64,000 nt of DNA from Anaeramoeba flamelloides (Eukaryota; Metamonada; Anaeramoebidae), in the NCBI GenBank assembly GCA_027625915.1, contig JANTQA010000075.1:1612001-1676000 (forward strand), given 5' to 3'. The notes below the pieces were generated by a model. That model searched no databases. It had not been told where the DNA came from and saw only the letters and a list, made by a program, of their open reading frames with translations. The position numbers were made by a program, and so were the translations under genes. This document shows, piece by piece, positions 25,583-38,034 of the stretch (its first letter is position 1; each line of letters begins with the position of its first letter).

Positions 25583-26686
25583 TTTTATTTAAAATGGAAT
25601 TAAATTATAAAAATAAAAAAAAATGAATTTTTATTTGAAATAAAATTTATTTAAATTAATTTTTTTATAAAAGAATTAATCATTTCTTCAAAATAAATCA
25701 AATAATATTCCCCTTTGTTTAAATTGTTGTTTTTAAGATCTTTAGTGATTTTTAATTGAAAAATTGAAAATATATTAATTTTTTGAAAATAATCCAATAT
25801 TTTTACGATTTAAAAAATTGAAATATTTTTCCAAAGAGAATCATAATAAAGATCCTTTGATTTTTATTTTGAAATCAAAATTGAATTAATTAATCATAAT
25901 AACCAATCGCCAACTTCATTAAATGATAAACCATTATCACTCTTTTGATTTATGAGTGGTTATTATCAATGATCAAATTTTATATTATATTTACATTTAA
26001 TAAAGTGTTTGTTGGATGATTTGAAATCTAAAAAAATTATTTGTTCATTTTTTAAGATTTTTTTGAAATAAAAAATTCAAAAAAAACTTTAACAATTAAT
26101 TCCAAAATCGTTGATTTTTTTATCCCATTAATTTGTTGCAAAATACCATACAATTGAAAATATAGACTATTAAAATAAATCAAGATCTGAAAGTTTTTCT
26201 GATTTTTCATCCAATTTTTACACATTTTTAAATTTTTTTTCATTCCAAAAATTTATTTCAAAAAATTTTTTCTAAATGTTTTAGTAATAACATTTTAGTC
26301 CATAAAAATAAACTTGTATGTAATACAGATGTTTTTTTTTCAATTAGATCCGAATTAATTTGTTTTTTTCTGTAATTTTAATTGATTTGTTCAAAAAAAG
26401 GATTATTTGAGTTTTTTTATTTTTTAAAAAATAAATCGCAAAATTATTGGATTATTTTTACAAATTTTCATAATTACCTTTTTTCCATTTTTTTGTTTGT
26501 ATTGAGTAATTCTTCAACCAAATTGTTTGTAATTGGATTATAACATAATATAGAACATATATTGGATTGGGATTTTAATAATATGATCTCAATATAAAAT
26601 TATTGAAAAGAAGATTTAACAAAAACAAAAATCATTTTTTATTAAAAACTTTTTTTTTTTATTTAAAATAATAAATTACAAATAAT
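25583..26686. promoter_or_regulatory. Bidirectional H3/H4 intergenic region
   Basis: This 1104 bp region separates the two divergent histone start codons. A CCAAT pentamer (in aaccaatcgcc) lies near 25900, within a partly palindromic stretch of ACCATT/GGTTAT motifs at 25898-25970. TATA-like sequence is everywhere in this AT-rich DNA and cannot be assigned. A shared promoter is inferred from the arrangement only. Confidence 0.4.
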
Positions 26687-26992
26687 ATGTCTGGAAAAGG
26701 AAAAGGAAAAGGAATGGGAAAAGGAGGAGCCAAAAGAAGAAAAGCAATTCTCGAATCTGTCAAAGGGATCAGTCGACCAGCTATCCGAAGATTGGCAAGA
26801 AGAGGAGGTGTCAAAAGAATCTCAGCAACAATCTATGACGAAGTAAGAAACGTTCTTAGAGCCTTCCTTGAAAACGTTGTTCGTGATGCTGTTACCTACA
26901 CAGAACACGCAAGAAGAAAAACAGTTACTGTTTTGGATGTTGTTTATGCACTTAAAAGACAAAGAAGAACCGTTTATGGTTATGGTGTCTAA
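26687..26992 (+). CDS. Histone H4
   Basis: The product is a 101-residue H4 that pairs with H3 in the nucleosome tetramer. The fold is conserved ([41 protein letters not shown]). Differences from the canonical 103-residue form are Arg3 to Lys, a compressed tail ([12 protein letters not shown]), RRKAIL in place of RHRKVL, and a GYGV end instead of GFGG. The gene is intronless and divergent from the H3 gene. Confidence 0.97.
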   Translation: MSGKGKGKGMGKGGAKRRKAILESVKGISRPAIRRLARRGGVKRISATIYDEVRNVLRAFLENVVRDAVTYTEHARRKTVTVLDVVYALKRQRRTVYGYGV

Positions 26993-28867
26993 ATAATATT
27001 TATTTATTTTATTCACCTTTTATTTCTCAGTCTTGAATACAAATTATTTTATTTCTTTTGATATTTGTTGCATTTCTCAACAACCAATAACTCTTTGAGT
27101 TTTTATTATCAATAAAAATATTAATTTAATTTTCATCTCTTTAATAATTTTTTTTTTTTTTTTTTTTAAAATTTGTCATTGTTTTGTTGTTATATTTGAG
27201 TAATTTGAAGGATTTAATTAATTATTGGAGAAAAAAATATTTAAATTAAACTTTTGTGATTTTTTTTTGTATTTACATAAAATTGGGAAAGAATAGTTAC
27301 TTCATTTTGCTTACTGATTTTCAATTTTCAAATAAATTGATTGAAATCGAAGTGGTCTTTATTTCCTTGTTTGATCCTTTTTTAAGTATTTGGAGTTATA
27401 TATTGGGTGAGTTGAGTTTATAAAGAATACTAAAGAATATAAATATTTTAGAATTGAAATAGGATAACAAGTATTAATGTATCTCAGTCAAATTTCAAAA
27501 AACAATAAAATTTTAAAATAGTATAAATGTTTTTTATATTTAGCTATACTTACCACTCCATTTATGGCTTCAGTTTTGTTAACAAGGCTGGGAATTTGTT
27601 GAATAATTAATTAAAAAATAATATTTTTTCTATTTACCAAAGTATATATTAAATTAGAATACTTTTTTTATACCAGATCAAATATTTACAATTCCTAGAT
27701 TAATTATCCATTTAAAACCACTTTAAAAAAATGTATTTTTACCCAATGATTTAATCTTCTGTAGATTCGAATTTAATCCATTACAAAAATAAGTTTCCCA
27801 AATATTTATTTCTTTAGATGTTATTATTGCTGAAATTAATTAACCTATAATTATTTTTTTGATTTTCTCAAGCCAACCATATTTTTAGTAAACAAAATGA
27901 TGGTTTTGTTTATACATGTTTAAACCGAATCAGATATTTCCATTTTCTTACTCTAAATATCGATTAGCATATCAATTTCTTCACATTCCTTTTTACATAA
28001 AGCTAAATAATTATAGAAACACTGAGTGTCACCTTAAACAAATTGCCCGATAAGGAATACCTTCGTGATAATTTGATTATCCATTTTATATATAATATAT
28101 TTTTATATTTCCAAAAATTATATTTAAATTACTTTCAATTATTAAATAAATGAGATTTTTTCAAAAAAATTGTTCCTAAATATTTATTTTCTCTTAATTT
28201 CAAAGTTAAAATTGTTTTACTAATATTAAATTTTATCTAAAAATTTTCAATTATTTTCTTAATTCCTTTTTATTTTTATTTTGTAATTGTTTGGTTTTAC
28301 TATTATTATCTAATCATTTGATAAAATATCAATACATGGCTTGGTGTATTCTATTTTTGAAATTAAATAATTACTTACAAAAACAAAATTTGTTTCCCCT
28401 TTCATATGTTATATTCTTAGATAAACAAACTCTAATTCTCTACAAATTACAATGAAAACACCAAATTCCAAAAAAAAAAATTAAAATTAGAATTAATTTC
28501 AAATTATTTTTTGTGAATTTTACCAACAAAAATTCTCCATATGACTAATCAATGTACAAATCTAACCCACCAATATAAATCAACAACCAATGTACACCCT
28601 GGGAAGGGGCTAAAGTGAAACCCATCTTGAACTTTATATATAAAAGTTTATAAAAAAAAGTAAAATACATCAAGGGTTTTAGTAACATCAAGACTTATTG
28701 TTGTTTCTTCATTTCAAACCAATTTGATCTTTAAAAAAAATAAAATTTCTTATACACCCCCCCCATTTCAGAAATTGAAAACCTTTCGAATTTTGAGCCA
28801 ATTAACAATTTTTTTTTATATTTTTAATCAATTCAATTATTATATATACAAAAAAGATATCTAAATG
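26993..28867. other. Non-coding region downstream of H4
   Basis: AT-rich DNA with a T-run near 27150. I saw no gene, RNA or repeat that I can support. Confidence 0.6.
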
Positions 28868-29206
28868 TTTCAAGTTTTTTTGAAAAAATTTTTATTGTTC
28901 ATTAACAGTGATATCTTTCTAGTGTCGCCCCCCACAATCAGTAGCCTTGCAAGTATATTTAATGTGCTTAGTATAATTCTACTGTATTTAAAAAATTAAA
29001 GGAAATGGTTGGAGTAGAAATATCAAGAGAAAATCGAAAATACTTTTTTCAGAATCAAACAAACCCAAACATCTCCAATCGTTTATTAAATGGAATTTGT
29101 TGTCATTTAAAATATAAAATACTGTCAATTTTCTTAACCCCTGAGGATATACCAGAAAGCAATCACAGTTAATGAACAATCACAATTTTATCAAAAAAAC
29201 TTGAAA
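28868..29206. mobile_element. Foldback (MITE-like) element, about 339 bp
   Basis: 28868-28920 (tttcaagtttttttgaaaaa ... ttgttcattaac ... gtgat ... ctttct) is repeated in inverted form at 29154-29206 with about 8 differences in 53. The interior contains a plus-strand frame open for about 66 codons (GVEISRENRKYFFQNQ is part of it). This is of normal composition but matches no family I know. It is either a non-autonomous transposon or a fossil of one that once carried coding sequence. Confidence 0.6.
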
Positions 29207-30698
29207 AATTTCGTAATAATTGTGTTAAATTTGATTTTAATAGATCAGTAACATTAAAAAACGAATAAACATTTTGCTATTTTTGTAAAATCCTTTTATT
29301 GTTTTTTAGGTTTTTATTCCACTAAAAAAACATACTCACAAAATGAACCATATAAATATCAAACGATCCATAAAAAAATAGATTTAATTTCACAAACAAT
29401 CATAAGGGAATTAAAATAATAATAAATTTCAAAAAAATTTGACTAAACAATTCCGAATTTAAAATTTATGAAAAATAGCAATGAGTTTACCCTAGAAATT
29501 GATTTTACGTTCTGAGTATCACAAAAGAATGTGTTGAATATTATATTGTAACGAGACGAAGGCCAGACACGACCTTTCTTTGGGAGACCTATTGCTGACC
29601 CTGAAAACAAATATATTTGATCTATTAAAAAAAATCCCAAGCGAAGAACTTTCTAAATAAAATCATACAAACCTTATTTATGATTAAAACAATAACAAAC
29701 CAAGAAACTTTCCAAACCAACACCCAAAGTTCTAAACAGTTTTTAAACAAATCCTTTTCTGGTATCGTAAAAAAGATAAAATAATCCTGGATCAAACAAA
29801 CAAAAATCAAAATCCCAAAACCACATCACACATGAAGACATTTTTTTTTTCCGGTTTTCCCTTTTCAAAACATTAATCTTTCATAGATCTGTTCTTTACA
29901 AAATTAAGAAGTTTTTTTTGTGAATTATTTAAACTGTAACAAACACACTTACATAACCAATTCATTTCTATTTTGTGCTTGTTCTTCGATCGTCTTTTAA
30001 TTTTGTGAAAAATTGAGGGGTTGAAATTTTAACACCCAAACTTTTCTGTAAAGGCTTTGCTGGTTTGAAATTAATTCATGAAAAGGGTTAATGATTAAAA
30101 AATTTTTTAAAATAAGGTTAAAATAAGTTGATATGCAAAAAGTGAAAATTTAAAATATAATTTCTTTTTACCAGAATGTCACAATTACGGAAGAGTTACA
30201 CGATCAACAAAATGGATCTTAAAAGATTAATTTTAAAGTAGAATCTATTAAATTCAGTTCCACACATTTACTGAAGGTAATTAAACTCAAAAAATTTTTT
30301 TCAAACCTTTTCAATTTGCGAGAATACAAAATTAATTTTATTGTTTGAAAAATCTCAGAAAATTAATAAGAAGGTGTGCTCGTTAAAAAGGAGCCAATTT
30401 GTAATTTCGACGTCAAGTTATTTCAAAGTAAAAAAAAAATAAAATCAAAAAGACCAAATCAAACAAAAGAAATTTTTTTGTGAAAGAAAACGCAAAGAGA
30501 AAAACACAAAGCAAGTGAAAAAATATTAACAAACTTGAATTCTGGTTTATAAATCTCTTTCAAATCTTTTACTTTTTATTTTTTTTTAGAAAAGCATATT
30601 TCTTTTTTTTTCAAAAATAAAATTTTTAATTCTTGAAAATTTCTTTTAAACAAGAACCAGAGAAACTTTGAATTTGATCTTTTCAAATTTAAAAAAAA
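29207..30698. other. Patch of uncertain coding potential and 5' flank of the DENN gene
   Basis: On the plus strand, a frame after an acceptor-like TTTTTTAG at 29310 is open for about 35 codons (TYSQNEPYKYQTIHKK is part). On the minus strand, segments at 29440-29600 (GLPKKGRVWPSSRYN) and 29640-29790 (TIPEKDLFKNCLELWVLVW) are bounded by acceptor-like (TTTTCAG, GATCCAG) and donor-like (GTAAAA, GTTTGT) sites, with an ATG plus GTAAGT upstream near 29960. A multi-exon minus-strand gene is possible, but the exons cannot be joined to a known family. 30200-30698 looks like the promoter and 5' UTR of the DENN gene. Confidence 0.3.
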
Positions 30699-33692
30699 AT
30701 GTCTTACTTAACCAAACTCAATTTCTCACCACCACCAAAATTAAAAAAACGACATAGTCACACTTTTTTCAAAAGGAACCAAAACAAAAACAAAAACAAA
30801 AACAAAACCCACAAATCCTCACAAAGTATTTGTGTTAATGATCTTACTGAAGAAAAAAGAACGAACCCATTACCAGCGCAACCATGGTTGCGAAGACCAG
30901 AAAAATTCTATGAAAGTTTTCTTATTTCTTCGCCTCTGTCAGAGAAAAAAGGATCCGAGTGTGAAGTGGTGTATTCTTTCCCACAGCAAACAAAGGAATT
31001 CGAAAGCTCAGTTAATCAGTTTTGTTTTCCTGAAGGGCTGTCCGCCAAGGGGAAACGATTTCTTTATGGAGGCGAGCATTCAAACAGCATACCAAAATAC
31101 GAAACAATGATCGGCTCTGAATTGGAACATTTCGTTTTCATGTTGACAGACTCAGAGTCTCTCTACTATGGCTATTGTATTAAAATTTGGTATCCTTTGG
31201 GGTTTTTGCCTTCTTTTGTGGAAAATGAACATCCAATTTGCAAAAGCAAAAGCAAAAACAAAAACCAAAGCACAAACAAAAATCTAAATAACACAAACAC
31301 CAACACCAATATCAATGAAAATGAAAATGAAAATGAAAATGAAAATGAAAATGAAAATGAAAATGAAAAGCATAACACTCACGATTTTGAAACAACAATA
31401 AAAAACCAAATTGATGAATTAAATAACGAGAACAAAAAAAAATCAAAAAAGAAAAAAAAGAGTGCGTCTTTAAAATGGACAAACTGGTTTCAAAAATGTG
31501 TCAAATCAAAAGAAAAATTTTCTCTGGTACCTTTATGCTTTTGTTTAATTTCCAAAACATCATTTATCGAATTAAATTTTGAAATACTGCATTCGATCAT
31601 TGCTTATTCAAGTTTACAACTATTAAGAATGAAAATCTTTAGGCAGCTTTATTTTAGTGACGACACCCTGAGAAGGATTTTCATTACCAAAAAGAAAAGA
31701 AATGAAAAGAACCTTTATCGTATTAATTCTTTTGATTTTAAAAAATCAAAAAAACACTTCAAAAATGAAAGGAAAAAACAAAAAATTAAAATTAAGAAAT
31801 CTATCGAAAAACAATTTAGTATTTCTGCGCCGACAGAAATCAGTACACTTTCAACCACGACTATACCCACACCCAAGCATACCCACCCACAAACAACGGA
31901 ATCAATGGAATCAATGGAATCAACGGAAACAACGGAAATGACAATACCAGAAGAGAATGATAAAACAATTCTCAACAAAATTGTTCCAAATAAACAATTA
32001 AAAAAAACCCAATTAGATAGTTTTTTACAAAATAACGAGAACAATAATGATAATGAAAATCAGAATAATATTAATGACAATAAAAAACAAAAAAACAATG
32101 AACCAATAAAATTAGATCCTAATTTAAGTGTTGAAAAAAATTATTCGATTACAGATCAAGAAGAAAAAGAAAAAGAAAAAGAAAAACAAAAAAAAAAAGA
32201 AACCCGAGTAATTGGAAAAAAAACCCATTTCATTCAAAAATTTTTGAAAAATCTTAAAAATTTAAAAATACCAAGTACCAAAAATATGATGTTTTTACCG
32301 ATTGGTGGTGGATTAAAAAACCTCAATTATATTATCCCGAACGATTTAGAATCCTGCAGAGCCAATTTCAGTTTTAAATGGCTATTTTCAATTTTGTCAT
32401 TAGAAAATATTTTGGAAATTATTAGATACACATTATTGGAAAAAACAATTGTATTTCTGAGCCAATCCTTGAGGGTCTTATCGTGTGCACCATTTGCAAT
32501 TTTCACATTAATCTCGCCATTTAAATGGCAAGGTGCAATTATGCCAATTATCCCCACCTCATTAATTTCCTTTATTGATTCGCCAGTTCCTGTAATGCTG
32601 GGTATCACAAAATGGCCAAATACAGATGAGAAATTCACGTCTGATTATTTATTAGTAAACTTAGACAAAAACAAAGTGAATTTTTTTAACAATTCTATTT
32701 TTTTACCAACCAATAAAAACAATAGGAATAATAATAGTCGTGCTTTCAATAATAATCCAAATTCGAATAGGAAGAATAAAAAAAAAAAAAAAAATCTTAA
32801 AGAAGAATTCCCAAAATTACCTTCTTATAATGAATTATTTAATTCAATAAAGGACGTTTTTACAAAAGCAAACAAAAATTATACAACCTTTTTGAATGTC
32901 AAAAAAAGAGGATCAAATGCAATTAAAGTTTTGCAATCATCAAAAAAAAGTTCCTTTTTTATAAATATTAAAGAAGAAATAATAATTGGTGAATTGCAAG
33001 CAATCTTTGCCAAATATTATAATCTATTATTTACATCTTTTCGAAATCATACCTTTTCTGATGTTTCTTCAAAGGACACCTGTTCAGTTTTCTTGACAGA
33101 ATCCTTCCTTGAATCAATAATCCCCAAGGATAAACCATTTATGGAAGAATTATTAAAAACACAATCTTTCCATCAATTTTCAAACACACAACTTGAAAAA
33201 ATTCAAAAATCTTTGGCTAGAAAAATTCATAATTCCAATTTGTCAACAAAAATTAAAATTGTACAAAAATCTAATCAAAAACTAAATTCAAATTCAAATT
33301 CAAATTCAAATGCCAAGAAAAATTGTAGGCTACAATTAAATGTGACACAAAACAATAAAATTGAATTATTAATTCATTTTGAAATTAATAAACAAAAAAA
33401 AAATATTAAAAAGAATGACAATGATAATAATATTGACATTAAGAGTGTAAACAATAATGTTGATGGAAATGGGAAAAAAAATAAGAATGATCTGAATAAA
33501 GAAATCAATTCTGATGAAAATGAAAATGAATATATTATTGAAAAAATATTTTATGATAAAAAAGAAATCGAACAAATCGGAATGACAAAAACGAAAAGCC
33601 TTCCGTTGATTAGCAAAACAAATAGAAAGAAAAAATCTTTAAAAAAGGATAAAAGTAATATTTCCTTTGATTCCTACCTTTCACATGTTTAA
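30699..33692 (+). CDS. DENN-domain protein (putative Rab exchange factor)
   Basis: This is an intronless 997-residue protein. The upstream DENN part is at about 66-175 (FVFMLTDSESLYYGYCIKIW). The central DENN begins at about 270 (LVPLCFCLISKTSFI) and, after a long insert, resumes at about 530-665 (LLEKTIVFLSQS, then FKWQGAIMPIIP, then FIDSPVPVMLGI). The downstream DENN is at about 705-830 (LPSYNELFNSIKDVF, then FMEELLKTQSFHQF). DENN modules are GEFs for Rab GTPases in membrane traffic. Large low-complexity inserts split the module: Asn-Glu repeats (GAAAAT units, 31315-31370) and Lys-rich runs. A Lys/Asn-rich tail of about 130 residues ends at 33692. Which Rab it serves cannot be judged. Confidence 0.9.
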   Translation: MSYLTKLNFSPPPKLKKRHSHTFFKRNQNKNKNKNKTHKSSQSICVNDLTEEKRTNPLPAQPWLRRPEKFYESFLISSPLSEKKGSECEVVYSFPQQTKEFESSVNQFCFPEGLSAKGKRFLYGGEHSNSIPKYETMIGSELEHFVFMLTDSESLYYGYCIKIWYPLGFLPSFVENEHPICKSKSKNKNQSTNKNLNNTNTNTNINENENENENENENENENEKHNTHDFETTIKNQIDELNNENKKKSKKKKKSASLKWTNWFQKCVKSKEKFSLVPLCFCLISKTSFIELNFEILHSIIAYSSLQLLRMKIFRQLYFSDDTLRRIFITKKKRNEKNLYRINSFDFKKSKKHFKNERKKQKIKIKKSIEKQFSISAPTEISTLSTTTIPTPKHTHPQTTESMESMESTETTEMTIPEENDKTILNKIVPNKQLKKTQLDSFLQNNENNNDNENQNNINDNKKQKNNEPIKLDPNLSVEKNYSITDQEEKEKEKEKQKKKETRVIGKKTHFIQKFLKNLKNLKIPSTKNMMFLPIGGGLKNLNYIIPNDLESCRANFSFKWLFSILSLENILEIIRYTLLEKTIVFLSQSLRVLSCAPFAIFTLISPFKWQGAIMPIIPTSLISFIDSPVPVMLGITKWPNTDEKFTSDYLLVNLDKNKVNFFNNSIFLPTNKNNRNNNSRAFNNNPNSNRKNKKKKKNLKEEFPKLPSYNELFNSIKDVFTKANKNYTTFLNVKKRGSNAIKVLQSSKKSSFFINIKEEIIIGELQAIFAKYYNLLFTSFRNHTFSDVSSKDTCSVFLTESFLESIIPKDKPFMEELLKTQSFHQFSNTQLEKIQKSLARKIHNSNLSTKIKIVQKSNQKLNSNSNSNSNAKKNCRLQLNVTQNNKIELLIHFEINKQKKNIKKNDNDNNIDIKSVNNNVDGNGKKNKNDLNKEINSDENENEYIIEKIFYDKKEIEQIGMTKTKSLPLISKTNRKKKSLKKDKSNISFDSYLSHV

Positions 33693-36600
33693 CCAAATTA
33701 TTCAAAAAAAATATTTAAAAATTATCATATTTTTTTTTACTTGTTAATTTATTTATTTAGAGAAAATAATCTCATTAATTTTTTAATTTATTGTATAAGT
33801 TTTTTTTATTTTATTAACTATTAGTAATTATATATATCCTATTTTTATATATTAATTTATAAATTAAATTATTTTTTATTCTAGATTTTGAAAAATAAAA
33901 AAAAACAATTCTCTTGAATAGAAAAAATGAATTTAATCTTTTTATTTTTATTTTAATTTGTTGTTATTGGTTTTGTTTAATTTTGGTTTTATTTTTGAAT
34001 ACACCCACAATCAAAATGAAAGGTTTTTTTTTTTTTTCGATTTTTTTTCCACTGGTTGAATTTTTTTTTTCTTTTGAAGAAGATATACAAAGGAAAAAGA
34101 TCAAGAATTTATCTGTTAAATGCTAGGATACTGAAACACTAAAGTATGAGTAACTTGAAATAAAAAAGAAAAAACAAATGCTAAAAAATATCAAGTGTTA
34201 AAAAGCAGATGAAAGATCAAAAAGAAAAAGAATCAATATTAACAATTAACAAACCCTATCAGAAATGAGACATTTGATCAATTATTCAAGTAAACGAAAT
34301 TAACCAAAAGCATTGGCACTCCATTTTTGAGTGTTTTTAATTAAAAGATATTATTAGTTTTTTATTTCATTTTTTACAAATTGCTTTTTATAGTCCTACT
34401 TCAAATTTTTTTTTTTTTTTTTTCATTTATACTGTTTTCTTGTAAATTTTTGTTTTTGTTTGATCACCACAAAAAAATTTTGGGTGTATATCCTTTGAAT
34501 AATCGTGGAATCTATAATTTTAAGGTTTAATTACCTTTGGGGAAATGCAAATAAAAGGACATTAAGAGTGTAAAATACACTTATTCAATAATAATAATAT
34601 GATAAAGTTTTGTATATTTATGTTTAGAATTAATATTTTTTTTTATATGTTGGTTCACCATCTAAGATTTCGAAAAAAATTGTTTTTTTCATAAGAATAA
34701 ATATTTGAGATTCTTTTTATTGATTACACAGCTACATGAACACAACACACTATAAACTATTTTTGTAATCAAAAGAGACAGCGAAAATATAATTATATAT
34801 TTTTAAATGGTCTGAATATATATTAGAAGAAAAATTTACTTTTGAAAATATCAAAAATGAAATCATTTTTTCGAATTTTGCCTTTTTTTTCGATTTTTTA
34901 TGACACTTATTTTGTTATCAAATTTAGATTTTTATTGAAAACACATAATTTAAGATAAAATCATGTTATTCTAAAGTTATTAAAACAGTCGAACTGATCA
35001 TAGAAAAAAATTTTGTTTTATATTGGAATTTTTTTTGATATTTTATAAAAGATCAAAAAATCATGCTGTTTTTTTTCAAATACCCTAATAATTTTAGTTT
35101 TTTATTTTTCAGAAAAATATATTAATTGTTAAGATTTAATTGGTATTAAAAATAATTATATCATGATATATATTATTCGATATTTTTATCTTTGTTCTTT
35201 AAATAAATATAATAAAAAATTACCGAAATTTACACAAAAACATTTACCACTCTGACAGTATATAAAGTTTATAAAAAAAATTTAGTATAAATCATCTTGA
35301 GAAAAAAATATTATTATGTTGTCTTGCATTTTTAATATTTTTATAATGATTAAATTTTTCTTCAATAGGAAAGAATAAATTTTCTGTTCATTTTAAAAAT
35401 GAAAAAATCTTATTAATACTCTATGGTTTAAATAATTCTTAAAAATCTGTTCAAAGTAATATTGATTAATAATTACTGAAATTAGTATTTTTGAAAAAGT
35501 TTTTTAAAATTTAATTTTTAAAAATCAAAAATTGAAATTAAAAGAATATTCTTCAAATATTAAAGTACAAATGTTATAAAATATTTTTCAATTTTTAATT
35601 TTAAGGTTTTATAAATAACTTTCAACATAAAAAACCCAATAATTGATTATTTTTAGTTTTTTTTCTGAAATTAGGTACATTTTTAATATAATTCCCAATC
35701 TGGGGAAAACAATTACTAAATAAATCTTATAGTTAATTTATTAATATTGTTTTAAACATTTAATTGTTTAAATAAATAACTTACATATCACGATAAATTT
35801 ACCAAAGATAGTTTTAGAATTTTGAAGTATGAATAATGATAATTCACCCTTTTAATTTGTCTTAATATACAGATTTTTTTCAAAAATTCTTGGATTTTTT
35901 ACTTATCCAATCAAGATTGTTCATTGGTTAGATCAAGTTTTTTTTACTATTCCACTTTTCAGATTTCTAACTACCTGAAAATTATAGTTCTCTTATACCA
36001 TTCACTTTCAATAAAATTGCACTTTAATTAACTTAGAACATTCAGAGAAAATAACCCCTTAAATTAATTTAGAAAAGTGAAAAAAAATTTAAACTATTTA
36101 CACATATTTCTTTTTCGGATAAACACTTCACTATGTACCCAACAATCAAGATATCCGCAGTTATATACCCGACAACAAAAACTTACAGAATAAGAATATT
36201 GTAACTGTAAAATACGTTCAAAACTTTTTTAAACCTTGGTGTTAAAAGTTTGATACTTTCAAGATTCAGACCTAGTCCCAACATTATTTAAATTTAGAAA
36301 ACTTATTAAAAATTTTTAACAATAAAAAGTTTCAAAAAACCGTTTTTTAAAAAAGATATCATCAGAGAAAATTTTGAATTTTTTTGGAATGTTTTTCAAA
36401 TGAAAAATTTTTGTTTAATTTCATTAACCTATAATTGTTATTCTGAAAAATAACAAGCCAAAAACATTAAAAATGAAATTTTTTCGTAGAATTCTGGAAA
36501 TACCATTATAATCGTTGCAAATAATCACATCACAAATAATCGTAGGTTTGTTATTTCCCCATTTTTTCAAAGTTTTAATTGCAAAAATCTTTACATTGAA

Positions 36601-37319
36601 ATATATTAAAATTTCATCTTTTTTTAATGATATAAAAAAAACCCTTCCCTGCCCTAAAACTCTTATTTCAAAATATAACTTAATCTTTCTTTTTTTTTTA
36701 CCTTATTGTTCCAATTTCACATCTAATTTACTACCCAACTGTACACTGGACGAATCAATTTAGAAACTAAAAACCAAGATATTTTGATAAAAATTTAAAA
36801 TATAAATGTATTTTTCATAATTGATCTCAATTTTTTTAAAAGAATTTGTTTGTTTTTGTACAGGCAAAATTAAAATGACATTCAAAAATTAATTTCTTTT
36901 TTTGAGATAAATTTAGACAATTAAATCCTTTTATAATAAGAATTTTTTTTTTAATTATAGAACTTTAAGAATATAATTTTATATTTATAATTATTTATTG
37001 TTAGTTTATTCGAGGGACTTAATTTATAGTACTTCTAGAAAAAAGAAACATGCTTTTATTTAAAATACACATTAACCAAGTTTTGATAGATTACTTTAAA
37101 AACAGTACATTTAAAAATTTGTTTAAACTGTAAAAAAACTTGAGTGTTTTCAAAAGCTATTTTCATATTTTTGATTTTTCTGGTTGTTTTGAGTAAACAA
37201 ATTATTTTTTTCAATTTGAAAAATATTTCATTTTTAATCACTTTTTTTTTAACACTAAACCCTTGTCCAAATCTTAAATAAGAAATTTGTCTTGAAAGAG
37301 AACATTTAAAAAGCAACAA
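33693..37319. other. Non-coding region between the DENN and SPRY genes
   Basis: 3.6 kb of AT-rich DNA with T runs (34398-34424) but no recognisable gene, RNA or repeat. Upstream exons of the SPRY gene could be hidden here; none was identified. Confidence 0.55.
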
Positions 37320-37898
37320 ATGAACGAATTACAAAAAGAATTGGAAACTAACCAAATGGAACAAGAAGAACAATTGTCAGAAATCAGAAAAACAAACGAA
37401 GTTTTTAGCAATAAATATAAAAGAATAGGTGTCGAAATTAGTGAAAATCAAAAAAGTGTTTCTTTTCGAAAGGGCTGTCGTGTGTGTTGTGAAAAAATAT
37501 ATTCCAAGGGTATCCATGAAATTGAATACCAAATAGAGGGGTTTTCAAATCCAAACAATGATCGAAATAGAATTGAAATTGGGGTTGTCGTACCTGAAAG
37601 AAGAGAAACATTGATCAATGTTAACCATGATTGGGCGGGGACTTTTTGGTTTCGAACATGGTGGCAAAATAATGAACCCAGCAGCTGGAAAGGAAAAGAT
37701 GGATCTAGTTTGGAAAAATATGGCAAGCCAATCAAAAAAGGTGATCGATTTACAATCTTATTGAATATGGACGAGAAAGAACTCTCCTTTTCAATTAATA
37801 ATTATAATTATGGAATAGCTTTTAATAATTTACCTGAAAAGGTTTCTTTATTTATCTTAGCTTGGAGAGAACGTGGAAATAAAATATCTCTCATTTAA
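37320..37898 (+). CDS. SPRY-domain protein with short N-terminal coiled coil
   Basis: The product has 192 residues. Residues 1-28 are Glu/Gln-rich and helical (a probable coiled coil). Residues about 30-192 form a SPRY/B30.2-like beta-sandwich (ISENQKSVSFRKG, then SKGIHEIEYQIEG, then IEIGVVVPE, then PIKKGDRFTILLNMDEKELSF, whose LNMDEKELSFSINN hairpin is typical). SPRY domains bind protein partners. An in-frame stop lies just upstream of the ATG, so the start is plausible, but a partial gene whose 5' exons (for example RING or B-box) lie upstream cannot be excluded. It ends about 140 bp before the third copy of the dispersed repeat. Confidence 0.85.
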   Translation: MNELQKELETNQMEQEEQLSEIRKTNEVFSNKYKRIGVEISENQKSVSFRKGCRVCCEKIYSKGIHEIEYQIEGFSNPNNDRNRIEIGVVVPERRETLINVNHDWAGTFWFRTWWQNNEPSSWKGKDGSSLEKYGKPIKKGDRFTILLNMDEKELSFSINNYNYGIAFNNLPEKVSLFILAWRERGNKISLI

Positions 37899-38034
37899 AA
37901 AGATCCACGTACACTTGCAAATACATATTTTTAATTTTTAAGGGACTAGTCTCTCTTATTTATTTTTTTTCCCCAAGGGCAGTAGAGTAATTATTTACTC
38001 AAATAAAGATTAAAATTGATAATAAAACTTCATT

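Noticed and set aside
25280-25626. Long plus-strand frames opposite the histone H3 gene
   Set aside because: They are the antisense of the Gly-X-Lys repeat (Phe/Pro/Leu-rich periodic peptides); the minus-strand frame is a clear histone.
36515-36763. Plus-strand 82-codon frame upstream of SPRY
   Set aside because: Composition typical of chance, and no join to the SPRY frame.
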